This document shows, piece after piece, positions 33,104-41,996 of a stretch of 64,000 bases of DNA. Position 1 is the first letter of the stretch. The number at the start of each line of letters is the position of its first letter. This stretch comes from Variovorax paradoxus (GTDB lineage: Bacteria > Pseudomonadota > Gammaproteobacteria > Burkholderiales > Burkholderiaceae_C). The position numbers and the translations under genes are program-made. Below the pieces are notes generated by a model. The model was not told where the DNA came from. It ran no database searches and saw only the letters and a list, made by a program, of their open reading frames with translations. Location: NCBI RefSeq assembly GCF_030815975.1, contig NZ_JAUSXL010000002.1, positions 2,356,001-2,420,000 of the forward strand, in the 5' to 3' direction.

Positions 33104-33424
33104 TCAAGCCGGGGACAACCCGGGCGGCAGCAGTCGCCAAGGCGACCGGCGGCGCGCCGGCGCGGGCAGCGGCATGGCCGCGGGCTGCGCATCCGACACC
33201 GTGATGCACGACGCTTCCAGCGCCGAGACCAGCACGCGCCGGTGCTCGCTGCCTTCGAAACGCTCGCCCGGCGCGAGCACGATGTCGCGCGGGTCGCGGT
33301 CGAGCGTCACCCAGACCGAGCCGCTGCGGCATTCGATGCCCACGCCCGCGCCATCGGGCACGGCAAAGATGGAACGGACCGGCAGGCTGACGTGAAAGCA
33401 GGAAGAAGGGTTCGGGGTGCTCAT
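33104..33424 (-). CDS. DUF2917-family protein
   Basis: Small 106-residue protein with a central block IECRSGSVWVTLDRDPRD and APGERFEGSEHRRVLVSALE, which resembles DUF2917, a small cupin-like beta protein. It is divergently transcribed from a GcvA-type LysR gene, with a perfect palindrome between them, and this family is often found beside LysR genes, so the two are probably a regulator-target pair. The ATG at 33424 has GGAG about 7 nt upstream; an ATG at 33436 is possible. The Pro/Arg-rich C-terminus looks disordered. Confidence 0.75.
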   Translation of the reverse strand: MSTPNPSSCFHVSLPVRSIFAVPDGAGVGIECRSGSVWVTLDRDPRDIVLAPGERFEGSEHRRVLVSALEASCITVSDAQPAAMPLPAPARRRSPWRLLPPGLSPA

Positions 33425-33438
33425 GGCAAGCTCCATTG

Positions 33439-33455
33439 CATTCGTGATACGAATG
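33439..33455. promoter_or_regulatory. LysR-type operator between DUF2917 and LysR
   Basis: CATTCGT-GAT-ACGAATG is a perfect 7-bp inverted repeat. It contains a T-N11-A core, the classical LysR binding pattern, and lies 15 bp upstream of the DUF2917 start and 52 bp upstream of the divergent LysR start. Confidence 0.6.
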
Positions 33456-33506
33456 AATATAGTGAGTTGATCTCCCCCTTACACGCGGTCATTTGGAACT
33501 CGTTGC

Positions 33507-34433
33507 ATGCATCCAGAGAATGCGAAGGCCCCCACGGACCCGCTTCCCCCGCTCGAGCTGCTGCGCAGCTTCGAGGCGGCGGCGCGCCGGCTGAGCTTCA
33601 CGCTGGCGGCCGCCGAACTGCACCTGACCCAGTCGGCCGTGAGCCGGCAGATCCAGCAACTCGAAGCCGGCCTGGGCGTGCTGCTGTTCGAGCGCCGCCA
33701 CCGCGCACTGGCGCTCACCGAGGCGGGCGGGGTGATGCAGCGGGCCGTGACCGACAGCCTCGAGCGCCTGCGCGACGCCACCGCGCGGGTGCGCGCAAGT
33801 TCCGCGCCGCGCCAGGTGGCGATCACCACCACGCCGGGCTTCGCGTCGCTGTGGCTCATTCCGAAACTGGCGCGCTTCACCGTCACCCATCCGCAGGTCG
33901 ACGTGCGCGTGTCGGCCACCCTCGACGTGCTCGACCTGGAGAGCAGCCGCCTCGACCTGGCGGTGCGCTTTGCGCCGATCGGCCGCGGCGTTGGCCCGGC
34001 GCTGTTCGAAGAGTCGGTGATCCCGCTGTGTTCGCCGCAGCTTGCCGCCTCGCTGCGCGCGCCCTCGGACTTCGCGAACCTCACGCTGCTGACAGTGGAA
34101 TACCCGGACCACAGCGAAGCTCCCACCGCCGACTGGGAACCCTGGCTCAAGGTGATGGGGCTCGACGACCTGCGCATGAAGAGCACGCTGCGCTTCACCC
34201 AGTACGCCGATGCGGTGGCCGCCGCGGTGGCGGGGCAGGGCGTGGTGATCGGCCGGCTGCCGCTGCTGCGCGAGCTGGTGCGGGACGGCCGGCTGGTCGC
34301 GCCGCTCGGCGAGGGCGCGGCATCGCATCGCGGCTACTTCATCGAGACCTCGCGGCGCGCCGCGGGTAACCGCGACGCGCTGGAATTCGCGCAATGGCTG
34401 CGCGACGAAGCCGAGGCGGCGCAGCGGACCTGA
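33507..34433 (+). CDS. LysR-family transcriptional regulator (GcvA type)
   Basis: 308-residue regulator with an N-terminal winged helix-turn-helix (LELLRSFEAAARRLSFTLAA, then LTQSAVSRQIQQLEAGLGV; about residues 14-75) and a periplasmic-binding-like effector domain behind it. It closely follows the GcvA/AmpR branch pattern. Divergent from DUF2917 with a palindromic site between them, and convergent with a broken MFS gene. Effector unknown. Confidence 0.92.
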   Translation: MHPENAKAPTDPLPPLELLRSFEAAARRLSFTLAAAELHLTQSAVSRQIQQLEAGLGVLLFERRHRALALTEAGGVMQRAVTDSLERLRDATARVRASSAPRQVAITTTPGFASLWLIPKLARFTVTHPQVDVRVSATLDVLDLESSRLDLAVRFAPIGRGVGPALFEESVIPLCSPQLAASLRAPSDFANLTLLTVEYPDHSEAPTADWEPWLKVMGLDDLRMKSTLRFTQYADAVAAAVAGQGVVIGRLPLLRELVRDGRLVAPLGEGAASHRGYFIETSRRAAGNRDALEFAQWLRDEAEAAQRT

Positions 34434-34490
34434 CAGGCCCGCCGCGCACGCCGGTGAGCGGCAAGGAACGAACCAGAAGGCGGGGCGCCA

Positions 34491-34525
34491 TCTGCGCACG
34501 CACCGCGCGGAGCGGCGTGCGCAGA
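34491..34525. terminator. Perfect 11-bp hairpin between convergent LysR and MFS genes
   Basis: TCTGCGCACGC-13 nt-GCGTGCGCAGA. It may slow polymerase from both sides, but no T-run follows on either strand, so intrinsic termination is unproven. The rest of the 157-bp gap shows nothing recognisable. Confidence 0.3.
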
Positions 34526-34590
34526 AGTTCGCATGGCAGAAGGCCGCGCGTAGTCTGGGACGGGAGGGCTGACGATGCGCGAGGACATGG

Positions 34591-35831
34591 TCAGGGCCGC
34601 GCGGATGCGAGGCTCGTGCCTTCGTGTGCACGCGGCAGCAACAGGAACGCCAGGGTGCCCACCGCCAGCATGCCCGTGATCGTGAGGAACACCGCGCGGA
34701 ACGGCTCCACGCCGTTCGACGTGGCCCACGAGGCGGCCACACCCGTGGTCCACTGCATCAGCGACACGCCGAGGAACATCGCCATGTTGAGCAGCGACAG
34801 CGCGCGCCCCGTCATGGCCGCCGGATAGGCGGCGCGCGTGTACGAATACTGCAGCACCGAGTAGCCCGAGAGCAGGCCGTAGAGGATCGGCAGGCCGATG
34901 TCGAGGGCGAGCGAATGCGTGAGCGCCATGAACGCGAACATCACCGCGGCCGCGAACGCGCAGCCCATGAGCCAGCGGCCGCGCCGCGCGCCGCGCCCGG
35001 GTCGAGGCGGCCGAACATGGCGGGGCTGATCATGCCGGCGATGGTCATCACCAGCGCCACATTGCCGCTGCTCACCAGCGACAGCCCATGCCGGTCGTGC
35101 AGCACGGGGCCGAGCCAAAGGCCGCGCAGGGTGATGAACGCGGCATACGACACGCAGGCAAAGCACAGCAGGCCCAGCGTGTGCCGCATGGCAAAGAGCG
35201 GCAGCAGTTCGCGCACGGCCTTGGCGAGCGTCTGGCGTTCGTGCGACGCGGCGCGCGGCGGTTCGTGCACGCGCCAGAACACGAAGCCCCACGACAGCAC
35301 CGCGAAGCCCGCGAGGCAGGCGTAGCCCGCGCGCCAGCTCGCGGCTTCGATCAGCAGCGCGAGCGGCGTGCCGGTAAACAGGATGCCGAGTCCCGCCATG
35401 CTCATCACGAGGCCCGACATGGCAGTGAAGCGCGCGGCCTCGAAGTGCCGTGCAATGAACACGGTGCAGGCGAGAAAGGCCGGCGCGCAGCCGACGCCGA
35501 TCATGGCCTGCCCGAGCAGCAGCGCATGGAAGCTGGGCGCCGCTGCGCACAGCACCGCGCCCGCAATGGCAAGCGGAAAGGCCGTGAGCACCGTGCGCCG
35601 CACGCCGTAGATGTCGATCGACACACCCATCGCGAGCTGCGTCGCGCCGAACATGAAATGGAAGGTGCCGGCCCACAGACCCAGCGCCTGGGCCGTGAGG
35701 CCGAAATGTTGTGCGAGGGGCGTGGCCATCATTGCGCCGACCGTGCGAAAGGCCTGGCTCAGCGCGAAAGCGGAGGCCAGCACGATCAGCATCGATGTGG
35801 CCGAACGTGTCGAAGCAGGGGAGAGGGTCAT
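34591..35831 (-). pseudogene. MFS transporter gene disrupted by a frameshift
   Basis: The start at 35831 (MTLSPASTRSATSMLIVLAS) opens a major-facilitator protein whose frame runs through about eight helices and then, near 34985-35005, slides into meaningless Ala/Arg/Gly text. The following frame resumes a normal transporter (RWLMGCAFAAAVMFAFMALT and onward) to a stop at 34591. The total of 1241 nt is one short of 414 codons, so a single base is missing, or two extra, in a run of alternating G and C. It could be a real loss of function or a sequencing error in that run. Intact, it would be a transporter of about 413 residues beside a LysR gene. Confidence 0.8.
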
Positions 35832-35882
35832 GGAAGAGGCGCAGCGCTGGAGACGGAGGCAGCACGGATCCTAACGGCATGC

Positions 35883-35910
35883 AAAAGAAAAACGGCGCCT
35901 CGGGCGCCGT
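35883..35910 (-). terminator. Intrinsic terminator of glcB
   Basis: On the minus strand ACGGCGCC-3 nt-GGCGCCGT followed by TTTTCTTTT, starting 28 bp after the malate synthase stop. Confidence 0.85.
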
Positions 35911-35937
35911 CGTTCTCAAGCCGATGCGCAGGCGCGA

Positions 35938-38136
35938 TCAGGCTTCGCCCTTCACCTTCAACCGCCATGCATGCAGTAGCGGCTCGGTGTAGCCGCTCGG
36001 CTGCTCGATGCCCTTGAACACCAGGTCCTGCGCCGCCTTGTACGCGGCCGAGGTGTCGAAGTGGCCGGCCATCGGCTGGTACACCGGGTCGCCGGCGTTC
36101 TGCTCGTCGACCACCTTGGCCATGCGCTCGAAGGTCTCGTCAACCTGCGCCTTGCTCACCACGCCGTGCAGCAGCCAGTTGGCGATGTGCTGGCTCGAGA
36201 TGCGCAGCGTGGCGCGGTCTTCCATCAGGCCCACGTTGTGGATGTCGGGCACCTTGGAGCAGCCCACGCCCTGGTCGATCCAGCGCACCACGTAGCCGAG
36301 GATGCCCTGCACGTTGTTGTCGATCTCCTGCTGCTTCTCTGCCTCGGTCCAGTTGGCGGCAGGCGCGATGGGCACCTGCAGCAGCGCGTTCAGGATGTTG
36401 TCGCGTTCCGCGTCCGCGTCGATCTTCTCGAGCTCCTGCTGCACGGCCGTGACGCTCACCTGGTGGTAGTGCAGCGCGTGCAGCGTGGCGGCGGTGGGCG
36501 AGGGCACCCAGGCGGTGTTGGCGCCGGCCTTGGGGTGCGCGATCTTCTGCTCGAGCATCGCGGCCATCAGGTCGGGCATGGCCCACATGCCCTTGCCGAT
36601 CTGTGCCTTGCCGCGCAGGCCGCACGAGAGGCCGACCAGCACGTTGTTCTTCTCGTAGGCGCCGATCCACGCGCTCGACTTCATGTCGCCCTTGCGGATC
36701 ATCGGGCCGCCCCGCATGGCGGAGTGCATCTCGTCGCCGGTGCGGTCGAGAAAACCGGTGTTGATGAAGGCCACGCGAGCGGCGGCCTCGGCGATGCAGG
36801 CCTTGAGGTTCACGCTGGTGCGGCGCTCCTCGTCCATGATGCCGAGCTTCACGGTGTTGGCCGGGAGGCCGAGCAGCTGCTCGACGCGGCCGAACAGCTC
36901 GCTGGCAAAGGCCACTTCGGCCGGGCCGTGCATCTTGGGCTTGACGATGTAGATGCTGCCGGTGCGCGAGTTGCCCTTGCGCTTCAAGTCGATCATCGCG
37001 ATGGTGGTAGTGACCACGGCGTCGAGGATGCCCTCGGGGATTTCCTTGCCGCCCGCGTACAGCACGGCCGGGTTGGTCATCAGGTGGCCCACGTTGCGCA
37101 GGAACATCAGCGAGCGGCCGTGCAGCTTCAGGGGCTGGCCGTTGGCGCCGCTGTACTCGCGGTCGGGGTTCAGGCCGCGCGTGAAGGTCTTGCCGCCCTT
37201 GGCGACTTCCTCGGTGAGCGTGCCCTGCACGATGCCGAGCCAGTTCGAGTACGCGATGACCTTGTCGGCCGCATCGACCACGGCCACCGAGTCTTCGAGG
37301 TCGAGGATGGTCGAGAGCGCGGCTTCGAGCACCAGGTCGCTCACGCCGGCCGCGTCGCCCTTGCCGATGGGCGTGCTGCGGTCGATGCGGATGTCGAGGT
37401 GGATGCCGTTGTGCTTGAGCAGCACCGACGACGGCGCGGCCGCATCGCCCTGGTAGCCGACGAAGGCGGCGGGATCCCGCAAGGTGGTGCTGCTGCTTTG
37501 CAGTGCGATGTGCAGCTGCCCGTCCTTCACGCTGTAGCCGGTCGCCATCTTGTGCGAACCGTTGTCGAGTGGCACGGCCTGGTCGAGCACGCTGCGCGCG
37601 TATTCGATCACCTTGGCGCCGCGCACGGGGTTGTAGCCCTTGCCCTTTTCAGCGCCATCGGTTTCGGGAATGGCGTCGGTGCCGTAGAGCGCGTCGTACA
37701 GCGAACCCCAGCGCGCATTGGCCGCGTTGAGCGCATAGCGGGCGTTGAGGATGGGCACCACCAGCTGCGGCCCGGCCTGCAGCGCGAGCTCGGCATCGAC
37801 GTTCGCGGTGGTGGCCTTCACGCCCTTGGGCTGCGGCAGCAGGTAGCCGATCTTCTCGAGGAAGGCGCGGTAGGCGGTCATATCGGAAGGATTCGACGGA
37901 TCACCTGCGGTGATGGGGCCGGGGTTCTTCTTGTGCCAGGCGTCGAGCTCAATCTGCAGGCGGTCGCGTTCGGCCAGCAGCGCGATGTTCTTCGGCGCGA
38001 GGTCGTGGACGATGGCGTCGAAGCCCTTCCAGAAAACCTCGCTGGCCACGCCGCTGGCAGGCAGGACCTTGTCTTCGATGAAACGGTGAAGCTCGGTCGC
38101 AACCTGGAGGCCGTGGGTGGTGGTGCGGGCGGTCAT
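35938..38136 (-). CDS. glcB: Malate synthase G
   Basis: Condenses glyoxylate and acetyl-CoA to malate; 732 residues, the normal length of the large monomeric G isoform. Landmarks are [27 protein letters not shown] and [13 protein letters not shown] in the TIM-barrel and C-terminal regions. The ATG at 38136 has GGAGAG upstream. The gene ends in a strong terminator. Needed for growth on acetate, glycolate or C2-yielding substrates; isocitrate lyase is not in the window. Confidence 0.97.
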   Translation of the reverse strand: MTARTTTHGLQVATELHRFIEDKVLPASGVASEVFWKGFDAIVHDLAPKNIALLAERDRLQIELDAWHKKNPGPITAGDPSNPSDMTAYRAFLEKIGYLLPQPKGVKATTANVDAELALQAGPQLVVPILNARYALNAANARWGSLYDALYGTDAIPETDGAEKGKGYNPVRGAKVIEYARSVLDQAVPLDNGSHKMATGYSVKDGQLHIALQSSSTTLRDPAAFVGYQGDAAAPSSVLLKHNGIHLDIRIDRSTPIGKGDAAGVSDLVLEAALSTILDLEDSVAVVDAADKVIAYSNWLGIVQGTLTEEVAKGGKTFTRGLNPDREYSGANGQPLKLHGRSLMFLRNVGHLMTNPAVLYAGGKEIPEGILDAVVTTTIAMIDLKRKGNSRTGSIYIVKPKMHGPAEVAFASELFGRVEQLLGLPANTVKLGIMDEERRTSVNLKACIAEAAARVAFINTGFLDRTGDEMHSAMRGGPMIRKGDMKSSAWIGAYEKNNVLVGLSCGLRGKAQIGKGMWAMPDLMAAMLEQKIAHPKAGANTAWVPSPTAATLHALHYHQVSVTAVQQELEKIDADAERDNILNALLQVPIAPAANWTEAEKQQEIDNNVQGILGYVVRWIDQGVGCSKVPDIHNVGLMEDRATLRISSQHIANWLLHGVVSKAQVDETFERMAKVVDEQNAGDPVYQPMAGHFDTSAAYKAAQDLVFKGIEQPSGYTEPLLHAWRLKVKGEA

Positions 38137-38191
38137 GTTTTTCTCTCCTTGAGAACGGTGCAATGCTGAATGAAATGAGGAGCGGTGTCTG

Positions 38192-38869
38192 TCAGAAGAA
38201 CCCGAGCACGTCGCGCAGGCTGCTGCCGATGCGTTCGGGCTGCGTGCCGAGTTCTTCGAACGGGAGCTGGTAGCGGTTGACCCAGAGCGTGCGAAAGCCG
38301 AACCAGGTGGCGCCGAGCGCGTCCCAGGCATTGCAGCTGACGAAGGCGATGCGCTCGGGCGGCAGGCCGGTGGCGGTCACGCCGAGCTGGTACGCATCGG
38401 GATGCGTCTTGTACTTGCGGATGCCGTCGACGCTCAGCACATGGTCGAGCAGGCCGTCGAGCCCGGCGCTGCGCACGGCGGCGTCGAGCATGCCGGGGTC
38501 GCCGTTCGAGAGGATGCCGGTGGCCACGCCGCGTGCCTTGAGTGCCTGCAGCACTTCGCGGCATTCGGGAAAGGCCGTGAGCGTGCGGTACTGGTCCATC
38601 AGCTGCTGCTCGGCGGCTTCCGTGAGGCCGAGGCCCAGCCGCTTGCAGGTGTAGCGCAGTGCGGCGCGCGTGAGTTCGCCGAAGGGGCGGTAGTGCGCGC
38701 CGTGGTTGCTGGTGGTGACGAGGCGCGTGTATTCGATCTGCTTGTCGCGCCAGCCCGCGGCCAGCGCCTGCCCGTGGCCCGCGAACAGCCGCTCGGCCGT
38801 CTGCCCGACGCTGTAGACGTCGAACAGCGTGCCGTAGGCATCGAAGAGCACTGCGCCGGGTTGATCCAT
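38192..38869 (-). CDS. Haloacid dehalogenase, type II
   Basis: HAD-superfamily hydrolase of 225 residues resembling L-2-haloacid dehalogenases. The nucleophile is Asp10 in [10 protein letters not shown], followed by ILSNGD, a conserved Lys in [10 protein letters not shown] and [10 protein letters not shown]. It could act on halogenated acids or on phosphoesters. It precedes glcB with a 55-bp gap in the same direction; glyoxylate or glycolate from dehalogenation of haloacetates would feed malate synthase, which is suggestive but unproven. The 110-bp AT-rich gap before it holds the palindrome CTGATCAG at 38895-38902. Confidence 0.88.
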   Translation of the reverse strand: MDQPGAVLFDAYGTLFDVYSVGQTAERLFAGHGQALAAGWRDKQIEYTRLVTTSNHGAHYRPFGELTRAALRYTCKRLGLGLTEAAEQQLMDQYRTLTAFPECREVLQALKARGVATGILSNGDPGMLDAAVRSAGLDGLLDHVLSVDGIRKYKTHPDAYQLGVTATGLPPERIAFVSCNAWDALGATWFGFRTLWVNRYQLPFEELGTQPERIGSSLRDVLGFF

Positions 38870-38980
38870 GGCTTGGACTTTATTCGATACTTTGCTGATC
38901 AGTAATAACCAGGATCGGGATTTATCAGTGACAAAAATGAAGGTAATCGCGGGAGGGCTTGCGTTTTCTTCTCCTTTTTG

Positions 38981-39721
38981 TCAGCGAGTTCCGCTGAGCT
39001 CCCGGGCCGCCGCGCGCACCGGCTCGATGTGGCGCGCGTCGTAGCGGTGCGCCGGCATCGTCAGCGTGACCGCCGCGGCCAGGCTGCCGTCGGCATGGAA
39101 CACCGGCGCCGAAATGCCGGCCAGCTCGGCCGTGCGGTCGCCCACCAGTGCGCAGTAGCCCTGGGCGCGGATGGTGTCGTACAGCTTGCGCTCCTTGGCG
39201 CCGCGCGGGCGCCCGGCTTCGGGGCCGAAGGCGATCAGCACGCGCGCGCCCGCACCGCGGTCGTTGGGCAGCAGGTCGCCCGCGCGCACGTGGTCGCGCA
39301 CCACATGCGACGAATCGACGCGGAACTGGCACAGCCGCACCCAGCTGTCGCCTTGGTCCTGCCGCACGTGATACGCCGCACTCTCGCCCGTCGTTGCGGC
39401 GAGCGCGCGCAGCACCGGCAGCACGATGCGGTCGAGCGACAGCGACGCCGCATAGAGGCCGTGCAGCCGCGCGATCTCCGCGCCCAGTGCATAGCGCCCG
39501 TCGTCTTGCCGGCGGATCAGCCGCGCATGTTCGAGCGAGGCCAGAAGCCGCAGCACGGTGCTCTTGTACAGCTGCGTGCGCTCGGCAAACTGCGCGAGCG
39601 ACAGTGCCTCGTCGCCGGGCCGGAAGGCCGAGAGCAGGCTCAGCGCGCGGTCGACCGCGGCGGCGCCGCCGGGCGCGGCATTGAGGTCTGAAACCGATTC
39701 GGTCTGGGCTTTGCGGGGCAT
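38981..39721 (-). CDS. IclR-family transcriptional regulator
   Basis: 246-residue regulator with an N-terminal winged helix (AAAVDRALSLLSAF, then SLAQFAERTQLYKSTVLRLL; about residues 20-80) and a C-terminal effector domain ending ARELSGTR. It is divergent from the HMG-CoA lyase/CoA-transferase operon, and two matching palindromic sites lie between the genes, so it most likely controls that operon and itself. Effector probably an acid or CoA-related metabolite. Confidence 0.92.
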   Translation of the reverse strand: MPRKAQTESVSDLNAAPGGAAAVDRALSLLSAFRPGDEALSLAQFAERTQLYKSTVLRLLASLEHARLIRRQDDGRYALGAEIARLHGLYAASLSLDRIVLPVLRALAATTGESAAYHVRQDQGDSWVRLCQFRVDSSHVVRDHVRAGDLLPNDRGAGARVLIAFGPEAGRPRGAKERKLYDTIRAQGYCALVGDRTAELAGISAPVFHADGSLAAAVTLTMPAHRYDARHIEPVRAAARELSGTR

Positions 39722-39729
39722 GGGCGGAC

Positions 39730-39759
39730 TTGACAGTGAAAGTCGTTCGGCGGTTTAAT
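39730..39759 (+). promoter_or_regulatory. Promoter of the HMG-CoA lyase operon
   Basis: TTGACA (39730-39735) and TTTAAT (39754-39759) with an 18-bp spacer are the best consensus-like promoter in the window. Transcription would start near 39766, inside the first IclR-type site. Confidence 0.65.
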
Positions 39760-39795
39760 TCTGTTTAACGGAATTTAGTTCTGCAAGATAGAATT
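39759..39795. promoter_or_regulatory. Two IclR-type operator sites
   Basis: TTCTGTTTAACGGAATT (39759-39775) and TTCTGCAAGATAGAATT (39779-39795) are two copies of the pattern TTCTG-N7-GAATT, exactly 20 bp (two helical turns) apart, each with inverted half-sites. They cover the end of the -10 box and the start point, as expected for a repressor. Confidence 0.65.
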
Positions 39796-39838
39796 GTCAA
39801 GCGATCGATGCCACGACCGCTTCAAGGAGACGAAACCG

Positions 39839-40777
39839 ATGACACCCCCCGACGTCCTCATCAGCGAGGTCGGCCCGCGCGACGGCCTGCAATCGGTCAA
39901 GGCCACCATGCCCACGGACTACAAGCTGCGCTGGATCGACGCGCTCCACGCGGCCGGCGTGCGCGAGATCGAGGTCGCGTCCTTCGTGCCCGCCAGGCTG
40001 CTGCCGCAGATGGCCGATGCCGCCGAGGTGGTGCGCCATGCCATCACGCTGCCGGGCCTCGTCGTGATGGCGCTGGTGCCCAACCGCAAGGGCGCACAGG
40101 CGGCACTCGAAGCGGGCGTGCACAAGCTCACGATGCCGGTTTCGGCCAGCGTGGCGCACTCGCTCGCCAATGTGCGCAAGACGCCGACCGAAATGGTCGA
40201 GGAGGTGCGCGCCATCTCCGAGCTGCGTCGCGCGATCGCGCCGCACGTGAGGCTCGAGGCCGGCATCTCCACCGCCTTCGGCTGCACGCTGCAGGGCCTG
40301 GTGCCGGAAGACGACGTGATCCGCCTCGCGGCGCAGTGCATCGAGGCCGGCGCCGAAGAAGCGGGCCTGTCGGACACCGTCGGCTACGCCAATCCCGCGC
40401 AGGTGCGCCGGCTCTTTCGGCGCCTGCGCGCCGAACTTGGCGAGCATGCCGGCGCCGCCCACATGCACAACACGCGCGGCCTCGGCATTGCGAACTGCCT
40501 GGCCGCCTGGGACGAGGGCGTGCGCACCTTCGACGCCTCGCTCGGCGGCCTTGGCGGCTGCCCCTATGCGCCCGGTGCCTCGGGCAATGCGGTCACCGAA
40601 GACCTCGTCTTCATGTTCGAGGCCATGGGCGTTCGCACCGGCATCGACATTCAAAAACTCATCGCGGCGCGCGCGCCGCTCATGGCCGGCCTGCCCGGCG
40701 AACCGGTCTACGGCATGACGCCCGAGGCCGGCCTGCCCAAGGGCTTCGTCCAACAGGAAACCACCGCACATGCCTGA
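39839..40777 (+). CDS. Hydroxymethylglutaryl-CoA lyase
   Basis: TIM-barrel lyase of 312 residues that splits HMG-CoA (or a related 3-hydroxy-3-methyl acyl-CoA) to acetyl-CoA and acetoacetate. The metal and catalytic blocks EVGPRDGLQ, HMHNTRGLGIAN and the Cys-bearing GLGGCPYAPGASGN are intact. The ATG at 39839 has AAGGAGA 8 nt upstream. Its end overlaps the start of a CaiB-type CoA transferase by 8 bp, so the pair probably activates a carboxylic acid and cleaves it. Citramalyl- or other acyl-CoA specificity is an alternative. Confidence 0.93.
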   Translation: MTPPDVLISEVGPRDGLQSVKATMPTDYKLRWIDALHAAGVREIEVASFVPARLLPQMADAAEVVRHAITLPGLVVMALVPNRKGAQAALEAGVHKLTMPVSASVAHSLANVRKTPTEMVEEVRAISELRRAIAPHVRLEAGISTAFGCTLQGLVPEDDVIRLAAQCIEAGAEEAGLSDTVGYANPAQVRRLFRRLRAELGEHAGAAHMHNTRGLGIANCLAAWDEGVRTFDASLGGLGGCPYAPGASGNAVTEDLVFMFEAMGVRTGIDIQKLIAARAPLMAGLPGEPVYGMTPEAGLPKGFVQQETTAHA

Positions 40778-41960
40778 ATCCCAACCCCTGCCGTACGCGG
40801 GCGTCCGCGTCGTCGAATTCACCCACATGGTGATGGGCCCGACCTGCGGCCTGCTGCTGGCCGACCTCGGCGCCGAGGTCATCAAGGTCGAGCCCATCGA
40901 GGGCGACAGCACGCGCCGCCTGCTCGGCTCGGGCTCGGGGTTCTTTCCGACCTTCAACCGCAACAAGAAGAGCATCGCGCTCGACCTCAAGACGCCCGAA
41001 GGCGTGGAAGCCGCGCTGCGCCTGGTCGCCACGGCCGACATCGTGAGCGAGAACTTCAAGCCCGGCACCATGAAGAAGCTGGGGCTCGACTACGACAGCC
41101 TGAAGCCGCTCAACCCGCGCCTCATCTACGTGAGCCACAAGGGCTTTCTGCCCGGCCCCTACGACCATCGCACCGCGCTCGACGAAGTGGTGCAGATGAT
41201 GGGCGGCCTGGCCTACATGACCGGCCGCGCCGGCGACCCGCTGCGCGCGGGCACCAGCGTGAACGACATCATGGGCGGCATGTTCGGCGCCATCGGCGCA
41301 ATGGCCGCGCTGCGCCAGCGCGAGCTCACCGGCAAGGGCTGCGAGGTGCAGTCCGCGCTGTTCGAGAACAACGTGTTCCTGGTCGCGCAGCACATGATGC
41401 AGTTCGCCGCCACCGGCAAGGCGGCCGACCCGATGCCCAGCCGCATCTCGGCCTGGGCCGTGTACGACGTGTTCACCGTGAAGGACGGCGAGCAGATCTT
41501 CCTTGCCGCCGTGAGCGACAAGCAGTGGGCCATCTTCTGCAAGGCCTTCGGCCTGGAAGAAATGCTGGCCGATCCGCGTCTCGCGACCAACAACGACCGC
41601 GTGCTCGCGCGCGACTGGATGATGCCGATCCTGCGCTCGCACCTGGCCGGCTACAGCGCTGCCGAACTCAGCGCGGTGTTCGAGCAGAACGAGCTGCCCT
41701 TCGCGCCCATCACCAAGCCGCAGGCGCTGTTCGACGATCCGCACCTCAACGCCACCGGCGGCCTTGCGCCGGTTCGCATGAACGACGGCCACATGGCCAA
41801 GGTGCCGCTGATGCCCTTCACGCTCGACGGCGCAAGGCCCGGCATCCGGCTGCAGCCGCCACGCATCGGCGAGCACACCGGCGAGCTGCTGAGGGAAGTG
41901 GGCTACAGCGAAGAAGAGATCGCCGCCTTCGAGTCGCGCCAGGCCGGCGTCGGCCGCTGA
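40770..41960 (+). CDS. CaiB/BaiF-type CoA transferase
   Basis: Family III CoA transferase of 396 residues, moving CoA between carboxylic acids. The N-terminal block is VRVVEFTHMVMGPTCG, with LADLGAEVIKVEP following and the central GGLAYMTGRAGDPLRAG. It is translationally coupled to the preceding lyase gene and is probably the activating enzyme of the same pathway. Specific acid unknown. The operon is controlled by the IclR sites at 39759-39795. Confidence 0.93.
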   Translation: MPESQPLPYAGVRVVEFTHMVMGPTCGLLLADLGAEVIKVEPIEGDSTRRLLGSGSGFFPTFNRNKKSIALDLKTPEGVEAALRLVATADIVSENFKPGTMKKLGLDYDSLKPLNPRLIYVSHKGFLPGPYDHRTALDEVVQMMGGLAYMTGRAGDPLRAGTSVNDIMGGMFGAIGAMAALRQRELTGKGCEVQSALFENNVFLVAQHMMQFAATGKAADPMPSRISAWAVYDVFTVKDGEQIFLAAVSDKQWAIFCKAFGLEEMLADPRLATNNDRVLARDWMMPILRSHLAGYSAAELSAVFEQNELPFAPITKPQALFDDPHLNATGGLAPVRMNDGHMAKVPLMPFTLDGARPGIRLQPPRIGEHTGELLREVGYSEEEIAAFESRQAGVGR

Positions 41961-41996
41961 ACCCGGGCGAAACCCGGGATATATAGTTCGGGCGCC

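Noticed and set aside
33042..33204. Short plus-strand ORFs between thiolase and DUF2917
   Set aside because: They run through the terminator and antisense to DUF2917 and encode only Arg/Ala-rich text.
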